Source: Aurantiochytrium sp. KH105 | Lineage: Eukaryota > Sar > Bigyra > Thraustochytrida > Thraustochytriidae | Assembly (NCBI GenBank): GCA_003116975.1 | Contig: BGKB01000092.1 | Coordinates: 124,001 to 188,000 of the forward strand | Length of the DNA stretch: 64,000 nucleotides | Direction of reading: 5' to 3' | Part shown: in pieces, positions 9,858 to 20,791 of the stretch | Layout of the letters: each line of letters starts with the position of its first letter | Position numbering within the stretch: the first letter of the stretch is position 1 | The notes under the pieces: model-generated | The model's input: the letters and a program-made list of their open reading frames with translations, nothing else | The model's database searches: none | Told to the model about the DNA's origin: nothing | Position numbers and translations under genes: made by a program

Positions 9858-9901
9858 TCTATACCAACATCTTGCTGACCATCATTTTACTCTTCTTGTT
9901 G

Positions 9902-9938
9902 AACAAACAAACAAACAAACAAACAAACAAACAAACAA
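9902..9938. repeat. AAAC microsatellite 3' of ALG13
   Basis: Nine tandem AAAC units lie about 45 bases after the ALG13 stop codon, probably within its 3' UTR. Confidence 0.9.
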
Positions 9939-10074
9939 TCAAATAATCAAAATCTGTATACCTTTCTTTTCTTGTTCGCAAGATCATTGCACAAGATGCA
10001 AAAAATAGGGAGCCGAGGAAAAAGGGAAAAGGTTGTGCTGGAGGGAGAATCGTGTTGTGCTCGTTGTGCGATTA

Positions 10075-10161
10075 GACCAAATGCTGGCACTGTCGCTTAT
10101 CTAGATTAAATGCTGGCGCTTATCAAGACCAAACACTTGCACTTATCTGGACCAAATGCTG
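10075..10161. repeat. Degenerate ~27-base tandem repeat
   Basis: Four imperfect copies of a unit resembling gaccaaatgctggcactta follow one another, with substitutions and small indels. Confidence 0.65.
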
Positions 10162-11120
10162 AGTCAAGCAAGCTCAATACCTATATAGTGAATGGCCTCG
10201 GTCGTGTTGACAGCAACGAAAAGCCCTTGAGTATTAATGTTGCACGCCACCAAGGAGCTTAGCTTCGCTCGAGCATTCACACACACACTAGGACTGATTA
10301 TCTCAATGATTCTGAGCGCCTTTGAAAAAGAACAGAGGAAGTCCAGTCTTCCACACGCAGCACCCTAAAACTCCCAATGAGAGCGGCTTTTATGTCTGCA
10401 CTTTTCGAAAGCAGCGCACAAGTGAAAGCCTCTTTTTAGAAAGTCGGTGAATTCAGATGAAAAGCTTCTTGGGCAGTGCATACGCCAAGGCTGTGTACGT
10501 GAAAACCTGCGGTGTCACAGAGACTGGTGTTGCTCGCGGAGAGCTTCATCGGCCCAAAGAGAGGTGGCTCACTCTCTAATCAGATAAATCAGCAAGAAAG
10601 CAAGTAAGAAATCCCCTCCCTCATTTTGCAAACAAAAAAGGGTGTTGGATCACTCCAAGTGTCCGCAAGACGTCATTTTCGTAACGCAATAGATGTCGCA
10701 CAAGGGAGAAATTTCTTCTCCCTTCGCATGACGGATGAATCGTAGAGAAATTCTGCGCGGCAGTCGCGAAAAGGCCATGTTCACACCAGAGCAGATGTCG
10801 CCAAGGATGAAGACGCGAAAATGTTGTGGCATGGCGCGGCGCGGCGTGGCACCTACAAAGCACAGCTGCTTGCGCGTTGCTGGAGCTTTTTCCAAGCTTT
10901 TCGTAAATACTCAAATTGCTCACGTTTATCAACGTGGAATTTGAGTACGGAGAGTCTCACAGTCAGTCGATAGCAATCAATGCGGGCCTAATTCCCTCAT
11001 CCAGAGCGAGTACGAGTGAGGAATAGGAAAAAAGGATCCATTCGTCGCCAGTTTGTAAAACATCAAGCGGGAGCGTGTCGAATGAGTGCATGCAAAGCAC
11101 AAGAGTGTTGCATCATCTGT

Positions 11121-11250
11121 GGGTCCAGTTTGCAAGGGCAGGACCGGTTCACCGGCTCAAATCCATTTTCCATGGACCAAGTTTTGCAAAGGCAGGATTG
11201 ACTCACCGGCTCAAATCCATTTTGATGGACCCAGCTTTGCAAGCATGATT
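11121..11250. repeat. 53-base tandem repeat, about 2.5 copies
   Basis: Copies start at 11121, 11174 and 11227 with an exact 53-base period. They share caccggctcaaatccatttt and a ttgcaa core. The last copy is truncated. Confidence 0.85.
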
Positions 11251-11343
11251 GTACAATCTCGCATGGCGGAGCAAGAAGGAGTGGCGCAAAGCCAGTTCCG
11301 TTCCGTCTTTCTCTCTGTGTCCTCGCAGCCTCGCACCTGCGCG

Positions 11344-11344
<1 letters not shown>

Positions 11345-11397
<53 letters not shown>
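11345..11397. repeat. TGCC tetranucleotide array
   Basis: Thirteen or so tandem TGCC units. Confidence 0.92.
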
Positions 11398-11754
11398 AGA
11401 AGTGGATTCCATCCACACACTGCTCGCATCGTTCTTTCTACACTGTCTCTCCAGTGCAGTGCACACCTTTTGGGGGAATTTTTACCTGGCAGCACGAATC
11501 CACTTTGCGAAGCTCATCCTACTACAAGAGCCGCCGCAGGTCCTCCTCCTCCTTCTTTTTCTTCCAGGCTCCCCTCGCCAGCCGCAGCGGCTCGACCGAC
11601 TCTCGAAAGTTTGCGTCCAACGCGGCGCCCGTCGTGCCCGCACCGATGCTATCTATATCTATCTTTCTCACTGCGCTGCGACCACGAAACCTGCACTTTT
11701 TGCGAGCGAGAGCACCGTCGGTCCGGCGCTGCGATCCTGGCCCCACTCCGCCTT

Positions 11755-11787
11755 GACATGACATGACATGACATGGCATGACATGAT
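11755..11787. repeat. ACATG pentanucleotide array
   Basis: Six ACATG-type units, one with an A-to-G change. Confidence 0.85.
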
Positions 11788-12584
11788 GCGCGTCGGGGCT
11801 GACTTCGCAGCTCGCTGCACTGCGTCCATGCAGCCGGCGCGGCGCGATGGGCCGCGAGCCGATCCGGTCGTCCTCGAGTCAAGACTCTCTCGGACGTTAG
11901 TTAGGTTTCGTTGGAGCTCTCTCTCTCTGTCTCTGACGCAACAGCGCCGCTGGACTCGGACACGCGCGATCGATGATGCACACGACTCAACACGGACGGA
12001 CGCACGCGCTCCAACGGCCGGTCGCCCAGAGCTCAACTTCCTCGCGTCGCAGCCGCTGCCGCAGCCGCTTCCTGCCGCCATCCCGCGCGCGCGCGAACGC
12101 GGCGCTGCTGACTCCATCCACTCCGTCTCTGCTGTGCGGCGGGGCTCGACTCCGCAGCCAATGCCTGTGCTGCCTGCACTGCTGCAACCGCCGAGGTCTT
12201 TCATTCTTTCATTTCCACTCTTCCATTCTTTCTTTTTTTCATTCTTTCTTTCCAGTTTTCTTGCTCTGGCTGTGGCTGGCGCGGCCGTGCGTGTGTGCCA
12301 CGGTGAGTCCTGAAATATCCACAATGGCGACCTCGCGGCCACGAGCATGAACGCGGGTCCGCAGCCCGCGCCAGCCGCCGCCGTGCGAGCCAGCCGCCAC
12401 GGCCAGGCCAGCCGAGCCGCCTCGGCCCAAGTCTCTGCCTGCTGCGACTTTCTCGCGACGGCCGCGGTCGCAGCTTCGGCCGCAGGCGTCAAGGCATCAC
12501 ATCTCCGACGGTCGGTCTCGGCTACCCGGGGCGAAGTCACCTGTGTCTGTGTTGTGTGCTGCAGCCGCGCGCGGCGCGACTGAA

Positions 12585-12621
12585 CGATCGACCGAATGAT
12601 CGACCGAATGATCGACCGAAG
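12585..12621. repeat. 12-base repeat (gaatgatcgacc)
   Basis: Three tandem copies of a unit containing GATCGACC. Confidence 0.8.
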
Positions 12622-12920
12622 GAGGGACGAAGGGAGGGAGGGAGTCTCGACTCGATCGCATCAGCAGGATCGAGGTCGCATCGCGGCAGCAGGCATGCAG
12701 CAGCTGCAGCACAGATGGCCGCAGCCGCTTCTGGGGAGGAAAGCAAGAAGGAGAGCCCGCTGGTTGATGTCTGTCGCATCGCGGAGGACGCAGCGCGTGG
12801 CGGCCGCGGTCCTGGCGGTTTGGATATACAGATAATAAGGTCAGGGTCTCGTGAAGTGCCGAGGTCACACAAGGGAGGAGAGGAAACTCTTGACATGTGA
12901 GTCGAGAATGCACTGCAGCT

Positions 12921-12957
12921 CTTTTCTTTCTTTCTTTTTCTTTCTTTCTTTCTTTTT
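12921..12957. repeat. CTTT polypyrimidine array
   Basis: Repeated CTTT units with T-rich interruptions. Confidence 0.85.
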
Positions 12958-13175
12958 CCCCTCCGCTCTTCTCTCTCGCGCGTTCGCATCCTTCGCTGTC
13001 GCTGGACGCGACAGCGACCAGTGGCATGTGGCACGGCCACTGCGGCGACCGGCGCTGCGACCGCGAGGCGAGGCGTGAGTGCCACGGCAGCTGAGCGGCA
13101 GCCCGACACGACCGGCGACTGTTTGTTTGCATGCGGAGCAGCAGTGGCAGGCACCAGCCAGCTGCAGCGGCCAGG

Positions 13176-13183
13176 CACACGCG

Positions 13184-13224
<41 letters not shown>

Positions 13225-13264
13225 GCACGCACGCACTCACGCACTCACGCACGCACGCGCACAC
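13176..13264. repeat. Compound microsatellite, CA then CGCA
   Basis: A (CA)n tract up to about 13220 passes into CGCA/CTCA units to 13260. The alternating purine-pyrimidine run is a Z-DNA candidate. Confidence 0.92.
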
Positions 13265-13947
13265 CTCGGCCGCCACCGGTGACTCAGCCAGAGTGAGCAG
13301 CAGCCATGGCAGCACAGCAGCTGCAGGCACATCCTGCCGGTCTCGCCGGGACAGACTGGCCGGGGGACGGGACAGGACAGGACAGCCGGGCCCGCCGGGC
13401 AGTGAGTGGCCGCACCGGCCGCCCTCGGCACCGCCAGCGCACGGCGGGATCTCGGGGACGCGGCGCGGCAGACAGCTCGGGAGGAAGGGGCTGGCGCGCG
13501 ACGCGGTGCTGCGCGGTGCGAGGCGATGCGAGGCGAGCGAGCAGTCTCGGCGGTCACCGCCAGTGCCAGCTGCCACCACTGTGGGCGCGCGCATGGCGTG
13601 GACCGCGACCAGCGTGACAATGAATGCACGCTCACTGTGTCAGTCACAGCGCATCTCTCTGACTGTCGGTCTGCCATGTCTGTCTCCCCAAGAGATGGGG
13701 GCTTGCCAGGCCGAGCATGGCGCAGCTGCTGGCAGGCTGGCTGGTGTGGCTGCAATGCGGTCATGATGCCATGCCACGCCACGCCATGCCCACGCCATGC
13801 CATGCGTCGCAGTGCGCGCGGGTCGATTCATTAGTTGCGCTCGTGGCAGCCACCATGGCCAGCCGCCACAGCCACCGTCCCTCCGCCCACACCTGTCGGG
13901 CTATTTGTCTGGACGGCAAGGCACGGACGGATCGAGGACGAGCTACG

Positions 13948-14011
13948 CCAATCCAAGCCAAGCCAATCCAATCCAAGCCAAGCCAAGCCAAGCCAATCCA
14001 AGCCAAGCCAA
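13948..14011. repeat. CCAAG/CCAAT pentanucleotide array
   Basis: About thirteen five-base units alternate CCAAG and CCAAT in an irregular order. Confidence 0.9.
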
Positions 14012-14599
14012 CTGCAAGCCGTGCTGGCCCCGCGGCAGTTTGGACTTTTTGGGAGCGAGACAAGATAGATGGACTGGTGACACTGCAACCAATCAATGGC
14101 CGCGGCGCGACATTCTTGCTTCGGGATCTTCCTCCGCCAAGGACAGGAAAGAAGAAAGAGCGGGACGGCAGAACTCGGAAGATGAATCGATTGTTGAGCT
14201 TGCAAGATCAAGAAATCGCTGTAGCCGCAGACCGACTGCGACGCGCAGGAGAGCAGCAGCCGTGCCGCACCGCAGGTTTCAATTTACGCGCGAGGTGGCT
14301 GAGCCGGCTGACCTTCCATGCGAACAACCAGCCCGGCGGCCCAGCACACGTGGGAACTCACGCGGTGTTGTCTCGTCTGTCGCTGCTGCTGCTGCTTGCA
14401 GTGTTGCTTGATCGACCGATTGATTGACATTGGATCCTGCTGCATGCTGCCGCCGCTGCGCTCCGCAGCCGCTGCCGCGTTGCAGAATCCATTAACAGCA
14501 GCAGCGCAGACTGTTTGCGGTGCGCTTGCTTCCGCCTGCAGCCGGCGGGCACCCGTCGATCTCGCGCGCCCTCGTTGCAGTCAGCTCCGCCAACTTACT

Positions 14600-14627
14600 C
14601 ATCCATCCATCCATCCATCCATTCATT
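14600..14627. repeat. ATCC tetranucleotide array
   Basis: Six ATCC units ending in ATTC. Confidence 0.85.
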
Positions 14628-15314
14628 CCGCCGCCTGAGCCGCACTGCAGCACGGCCCTGCGCCTGCTTGGCCTTCTGCGGCGCGGCCTCCCTGCGACGC
14701 GGGACCAGCAGCGGAGGCAGGAGATCGAAGAGCCGCGCCTTGGCTCCCTCCAGTTCTCCCCCTTTCTCTCCCCGCGGCTTCCACACCAGGCCGCCAGCTC
14801 CCGCTTCCTGCCCCGCCTTCCCCCTCGCTTCCTCCTCGGTGCCCGCTCTCCGCGGTCGATCTCGGGCCCCGCGGCGACGCTGCTGTCGACAGCGGCACTC
14901 CGCTCGACCGACGCCGGCGCCGACCGAGTGCGGCCGGCCAACCTCTGCGCCGCCCCGCTTCTGACGCGCGGCAGCAGCGGCGCAGAGGCAGCGGCGTCTG
15001 TCTCGGCCCCGCCTTGCTCAGGATCCGCGGCCTCGCGCGCTGTCTTTCGCACGCCACACCCTGGACTGCCTGCAGAGGCGGCGGCTGCGTCTGTTGTTTG
15101 TCTGTTCGTTCGCGCGTCCGTCAGCCTGACTGTCTGTCTGCCTGTCTGTCTGTCTGGCAGCCTTCTCTTCCCGCGGGCGCCGATCCAGCAGCGCCCGCAA
15201 AGCAGGCAGCTTCTGCTGCTGGCGAGTCGTGATCGAGGGAAAGCAAGCAAGCTTTCGCTTCAGCAAGCAAGCAAGCAACGAAAGCACCGCACGCCGAGAC
15301 AGCGCAGCCAGGCA

Positions 15315-15366
15315 GACAGCCAGACTGACAGACAGCCAGACTGACAGCCAGACTGACAGCCAGACG
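15315..15366. repeat. 12-base repeat (cagactgacagc)
   Basis: Four tandem near-identical copies. Confidence 0.85.
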
Positions 15367-15486
15367 GCCGGCCGGCCCCTGCGGAGCTTGCTTTTGGCGC
15401 GCGCCCCGATCGCTCGGCGGCGCTGGGTGCGTGCGAGCCAGCGTGCGTGCTTCGAGCAGCTGCAGCTTATAAGGAGGCAGGCCCAG

Positions 15487-15538
15487 GCAGAGCAGAGCAG
15501 AGCAGAGCAGAGCAGAGCAGAGCAGAGCAGAGCAGAGC
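15487..15538. repeat. AGCAG pentanucleotide array
   Basis: Ten perfect units. Confidence 0.93.
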
Positions 15539-15610
15539 GGGCTTTCTTTTCGCGCGGCCGCGCTCTTGACCGCTCGCGGCAGCGGCGGTCGAGGCGGCGC
15601 GCGCGAAGAT

Positions 15611-15661
15611 CCAGCCAGCCAGCCAGCCAGCCAGCCTGCCTGCCTGCCTGCCTGCCTGCCT
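15611..15661. repeat. CCAG array joined to CCTG array
   Basis: Six CCAG units switch directly to six CCTG units at about 15636. Confidence 0.92.
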
Positions 15662-16279
15662 CGCCAGCCCGACACGAGCGGACGCGGCCACCGGGGAGTG
15701 AGCTCGGACGGCCGGAGAGAGCAGGAGTAGACCAGGGTGCCAGGCAGGCAGAACAGGTCCGCAGCCAGGCCAGCTCGTCGCGTCTGGTCTGGGCTGGGCG
15801 GGGCGACGCTGCTGCTCTGGACACAGTATAGTCACTAACTCACCAAACATACTGGTAGGAGGCCTACTAGTTTTTATCCGTGCTGCCGGAAAGGAGAGAG
15901 GGGGCAAGAGAAAGGAAAGGGCGCAAGCAGGGCACCAGTTCGTAAACAGGGTGGCGGTGAACGCCGCCGCCGCCGTGCTCGCCACCGCCGCCTCCGACGA
16001 CAAGCGCGAGTGGACGGCCGGCCGGCCGGCAGGCACGAACGGCAGGCACGAACGGCAGGCACGCGCGGTACCTACGCGCAGCGCAGTGGCAGCGGAGCCC
16101 CAAGCGGGCCAGCGCAAGGAGCGAGCAAGAGAGCGAGAGGGAGCGAGCGAGCGCATCGCCGCCCTGCTTGCTCTCTCTGCCTGCACCGCCCAGCCTGCCT
16201 CGCGCGGGGTCCCCTTGCTCGGCCTTCCTCCCTCCCTCTCCCCGGGGCGAGGTTGGACAGACAGACCGCCTTCCCGCCC

Positions 16280-16325
16280 CCGCGCAGCGCAGCGCAGCGC
16301 AGCGCAGCGCAGCGCAGCGCAGCGA
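16280..16325. repeat. CGCAG pentanucleotide array
   Basis: Nine perfect units. Confidence 0.92.
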
Positions 16326-16435
16326 CGCGAGGCCGCGCGCGCGTGCTTGCTTGCTTGCGTCCCGGTCGCGGGCTCGCAAGGCGTCCGAGAGAGCCGCCGC
16401 GCAGGCCGCTCCGCCTCCTCCTGCTTGGCTGGCTG

Positions 16436-16493
16436 CGCTTGCTTTGCTTTGCTTTGCCTTGCTTTGCTTGCTTCGCTCCGCTTTGCTTCGCTG
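16436..16493. repeat. Degenerate GCTTT array
   Basis: Irregular copies of GCTTT/GCTTC units. Confidence 0.75.
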
Positions 16494-17366
16494 GCCCGGC
16501 CCGGCCCTCGCCTTCCTTCCCTTCCGGCGCCCTCGGCCTCGCTGTCTCTCTGCCTGCCTCCCTCGCCCTGCAGGCGGTCGATTCGATTGCGAGGCGCGGA
16601 GCCGCGCGCGAGGGCGGGAAGCGGCGCTGCGCGAGGCGGGCGGGCGAGCGGCGGGCACCACACGTGGAGCCGGCTGGAGCTGGCGACCGGGGAAGCGGTA
16701 AGAGCGGGCGGCGAGCTTGACCGGACCTGCGGCGAGCGAGGCTAGCGTAGCGTTGGGGCGTCCTGCGTGCATTCGTGCGACGAGGCGAGGGGCGCGCACG
16801 CCCGCGCAAAGCCTGCGTGCACGCCGCTGCAGCTGCAGCGCGAGGAGGCTCGGCGGGCCCGCCTGAACGAAACAAGACCAGGAAGAGCCGTGGGCACGTG
16901 CGGCGGCCTCCCCCCGAGTTTCTTTTCTCGTTTCCTCGGAACCCCCGAACTCCTGCGGTAGGCGACGCCGACGCTGCGCAGCTCCGCACCGCACCGCATC
17001 GCACGCGGGACGCGCGGTACGGCACCGCGCTGCACGGGCCGGCCGCCCAGCAAGGCGAGAAGAGGCGCGGCAAGGCGAGGCAGTCTTTCTCTCATTCTTT
17101 CTCTCATTCTTACCCTCTTTCTCTCCAGCAAGCAAACACCAGCTGCACGCGCGCGCTCGTACGAGGGAGGCCTAGTCCGCGGCCACCGGAAACGGTAGGA
17201 GGCGGGCGCGCCGAGGTGGGACAAGACTGCCGTCACGAGCCTTTTTTCTTTCTTTCTTTTTCCCTGTCAAGGCTTCTTCCTTCCTGCTTCCTCCCTCGCG
17301 GTAGACGGGAAAAGGCGCGGCCAACGACGCGCGTCCGGCGAGGGGAGCCAGCGGGCGGAGCACACT

Positions 17367-17391
17367 GCGTGCGTGCGTGCGTGCGTGCGTG
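17367..17391. repeat. GCGT tetranucleotide array
   Basis: Six tandem units about 110 bases upstream of the Myb start codon. Confidence 0.85.
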
Positions 17392-17502
17392 CACCGCGGC
17401 CGCGGGCCGGACTGTTGTTCGCGCGAGGCGAAGCACCGCAGAGCCCCGAGCAAAGCAGAGCAGAACAGAGCAGAGCACAGAGAGAAGTAGAGCGACGCGG
17501 CC

Positions 17503-19439
17503 ATGAGCTTGAGCATGAGGGAAAGGCAGCAGCTCGAGGCCAAGGCGGAGCAGCTCGCCAGGGAACGCGAGAAGATCGTGGCGCTGCTCAACGAGAAGGA
17601 CGCCCACCTCGTCGGCCTGCAAGAACAAATCAAACAAGTGCAAGCCCACCAGCAGTCGACCGGTCTCCTCTTCGGGACGGAAGCCTCCGCAGCGGCGGCG
17701 GCAGCAGCAGCAGCGGCGGCAGCCTCCGCAGCCGCCAACGCCAATCCAAACCCTGCTCTCGCTTCTTCTTCTTCTTCTTCTTCTTCGTCGTCGTCGTCGT
17801 CATCGTCGTCTTCTTCTTCTTCCTCGGCTGCATCACCGTATTCGCGCAGCATGTACGGCGCAGGACCTCTTCTCGGGTTCAACGCGCGAAGTGCGACGAA
17901 TGCGCTCGCCTCACGAAACGTCGACGACCTCACGCAATCCTTTCAACGTCTCAACAGCGACAGCAACCTCAAGCACTCTCTGCATTTCGAGTCCCAGGGC
18001 CAGAAATCAGCCGCCATTGCAGGTCTCGTGCGCAAGGCCTCCGCTTTGTTTCCAGACGATAAAGCCTCCAAGCAGCTCGTCAGTGCCCTCCTCTTGCACA
18101 ACGATCCCGAAACGCACCGAGCGCTCGGCCATGCGGACCACGACAATGGTGCATTGTTGCGTCGTGTTCTCGAATATCGGGTCACAGAGCATGCCCGCGC
18201 CGACGCCGTCCGTAAACTGCAGGAAACAGAGGCCGCCGCGCGCCATGCCATGCAGCTTTCTGTCACAGGTCTCAGAACCGCAGATCCAATGCGAGATATT
18301 GTCCACGACAAAGTCAAACAGGAAAAGGTCTCCAAAAAGTTGCAGAGGCTCAACAAGACCCAGGGCCAAGCGCAAGCGCAATCGCCCTTTGGCTCGCCAC
18401 TCGGACCCACGTCCTCCGCACCGGGTGGACCCATGTACACTGCTGGTGGTTTCCAGCCCAGTATCTTTCAGCCATCATCCTCTACTTCATCTTCATCGTC
18501 ATCGTCATCGTCACCACATTCATCATCGCTGTCTTTCCAGCATCAACAGCACCAACACCAGCCCCAGCATCTTGATCGGCAACAACAACAACAACAACAA
18601 CAAGGTCGAGGACCTCACGCCTCGGCGCCTTCGCTCGTGCCTCCACCGCAACCATCTCAGTCACATCAGCAACTCTCCAGCCAGTCAACTTCGCCAAACG
18701 GACCCTCGTCGAGCTCGCCCATCACGGCGCAAGCACTCGCGCAAATCCAAGCTCTCTTGACCAAGTCACAACAAGCCCAAGCACCTCAACAAACAATGCC
18801 ACCCCCGGTGCCCCCCTTGCCACAGCACTTGCAGGAGCAAAAGCAGCAAGACGAGTCGCAGCAGGGTCTTCCATCAGCAGCTCGTAGAGGAGAAATGCCG
18901 CTATCTCAGCCCGTCGGCCTGGTGCCAACCTTTTCAAATCGATCGTCGTCGTCATCTTCATGGACCTCACAAGAGGCTCTCGAAGCACTCCAGAATGTTT
19001 TTGCGCAGCAACAACTGCAGCAGCAACATCAACAGCAAAGCGTTCCAAACAAAACCTTTTCTGTCCCGACGCTCTCGCCGGGCGTGGCAATGCCGCCTCC
19101 TCCTCGACCTGCAGGACGCAACTTTTCAACTTCCTCCTCCTCATCTCTGTCTTCGTCCTCGACGCCGTCTACATCGCTGCCCGTGTCTCCGACTCTCTCT
19201 TCATCTCCGCTGGGAAGCGTTCATTTCACCGCGGCCTCCGCAAGTCGCGGTGGTGGCGGCGACATGGGTTCCAAGCGCTCTCGACCTGAGAGCATGCAAC
19301 GTTTTACCACTTTTCGCGATGCGAATCGTACTCGTCTGGAAGAGGAAATTCGTCTTCTCACCGAAAAGGCGAACTTGTCCGAACCAGATCTTGCGAGGGC
19401 TATGCAAATGTGGAATGGACCCAACTCTCAGCTCCTTTT

Positions 19440-19470
<31 letters not shown>

Positions 19471-20268
19471 CAACAGCATCAGCAACAGCAGCAACACCGA
19501 CCACAACACCAACCGCAGCAGCAACAACATGGCACAACCTCCTTTGGCTCCCCGCCCCCCCATGACCTTGCTTCCATGCCCCATCCCGCAAACCTTGTCA
19601 TGCAATCATCAAACATTGGCGTGCGTGGGGTGACCGAGGAAAGTCATGAAAGCAACAGCAGCTTCGACGGCGGGTCGCCCTCCCCAGAAGCGAGCCCTCT
19701 TCCTGGCTCAGCCTCAAGCGATTGCGGTGGAGATTCTTCGCGACCAGACATTGCGGTCAAGACACGCGAATACGCGCGCTCAGAAAAACCGACCGCCGTT
19801 CCGCGTCGCTGGACCGATGACGAGGACGAACTCTTGCGTCGCGCCGTCGAGCGGCACGAGAAAAAGAACTGGAAAGCAATCGCCGCTGAAGTTCCGGGAC
19901 GCAGCAACGTACAATGTCTGCAACGCTGGAAAAAAGCCCTCGATCCTCGAGTCGTAAAGGGTCACTGGACGCCCGAGGAGGATCAGCGCCTCTTGATGCT
20001 CGCTGCCCAAAACCCCAAGAATTGGGGCTATGTTGCGCGTGAAATTGAGGGGCGCAATCCGAAACAATGTCGGGAAAGGTACACGAATCACCTCGATCCA
20101 AGCATCAAAAAGGGATCGTGGACTCCCGAGGAGGATCAAATCATCGTTGAAAAGCAAAAAGAACTTGGCAATCGATGGGCTGTCATTTCAAAGTTTCTCC
20201 CCGGCCGTACTGAAAACAGCGTCAAGATTCGCTTCAAGAGCATCCAGCGACAGACGAAGAAACCGTGA
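17503..20268 (+). CDS. Three-repeat (R1R2R3) Myb transcription factor
   Basis: This single-exon gene encodes 921 residues. The C-terminus carries three tandem Myb SANT repeats (about 768-817, 819-868 and 870-918). They have regularly spaced tryptophans and the segments RRWTDDEDELL, GHWTPEEDQRLL and GSWTPEEDQIIVE, ending PGRTENSVKIRFKS. This is the 3R-Myb arrangement of c-Myb and plant/protist cell-cycle Mybs. Here the DNA-binding domain is C-terminal rather than N-terminal. The N-terminus (3-50) is a coiled coil with regular leucine/glutamate spacing. The middle is low complexity: poly-Ala (about 63-78), poly-Ser encoded by tct/tcg runs (about 87-108), poly-Gln at several places, and proline-rich stretches. 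These are typical activation or phase-separation segments. The start ATG has a good context (cggccATGa). It converges on the aspartokinase gene. Confidence 0.93.
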
Positions 20269-20791
20269 GCGCCGACATTCTCCACATAATCGGTCGTGGA
20301 GGATTTGGCACACGCTCGCGCATGTGTGCGTATATGTGACGTTGTTACTTCTTGCCGTCTGGCATGTCATGTATAACCAACCTCTTAAGCTCTTTCTTCC
20401 GACAAGGGCCGTACGGACGACCGGCCGGCCATTCATAGTGTGCCTGCATCCGTAGGTCGAGAGAGATCGAAAGAAGAGGGAAATAACAACGCGGACTTCA
20501 ATTCCGTAGCTCCGGTACTCTATTTTGTCTCATCAACATCTGTCGCTTCGATGCGAAAAAAAAGGATGCGACGCTTTGCACTTGTGATTGCAAACAATAG
20601 AAAGAAAGTATATTTTGTGTGTGATGTTTACGCGAAAGGGAAATCGGAGCAATGCAAATCTCCTTGTTGCCGTGAAAGAGAGTATTGCAAGCAACACACA
20701 AAGCAGATGTACACGAAGAAAAAACGGAGCAATGCAAATCACTTGTGGAGGTAAGATCAGGACTATGTCATCGAGTTTAGGGATTCAAAGC
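20269..20791. other. Convergent 3' intergenic region
   Basis: These 523 bases lie between the Myb and aspartokinase stop codons. A 15-base direct repeat (ggagcaatgcaaatc) occurs at about 20648 and 20728. A short frame with a Cys/His pattern overlaps it but lacks convincing coding support. Confidence 0.45.

Larger units (their letters stand above)
9858..11340. other. Intergenic, no supportable gene; short repeats
   Basis: This part of the desert is closer to average composition and lacks any frame with family signals. It contains an AAAC array, a 27-base degenerate repeat and a 53-base tandem repeat, listed separately. Confidence 0.5.
11341..17502. other. GC-rich, repeat-laden gene desert upstream of the Myb gene
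   Basis: About 6 kb is dominated by short tandem arrays and GC-rich simple sequence. Long open frames exist on both strands, but their translations are arginine/alanine/serine-rich or repeat-encoded and overlap each other in several frames, which is expected from stop-poor GC-rich DNA. I find no family motif. The last part presumably includes the 5' UTR and promoter of the Myb gene. Confidence 0.55.

Noticed and set aside
11668-17135. Several 290-420-codon minus-strand frames in the repeat desert
   Set aside because: They overlap each other in different phases, translate simple repeats, and are Arg/Ala/Ser-rich without motifs.
20548-20754. Short frame with QCKSPCCREREYCKQH zinc-finger-like pattern
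   Set aside because: The frame has no good start, overlaps a direct repeat, and uses codons unlike neighbouring genes.
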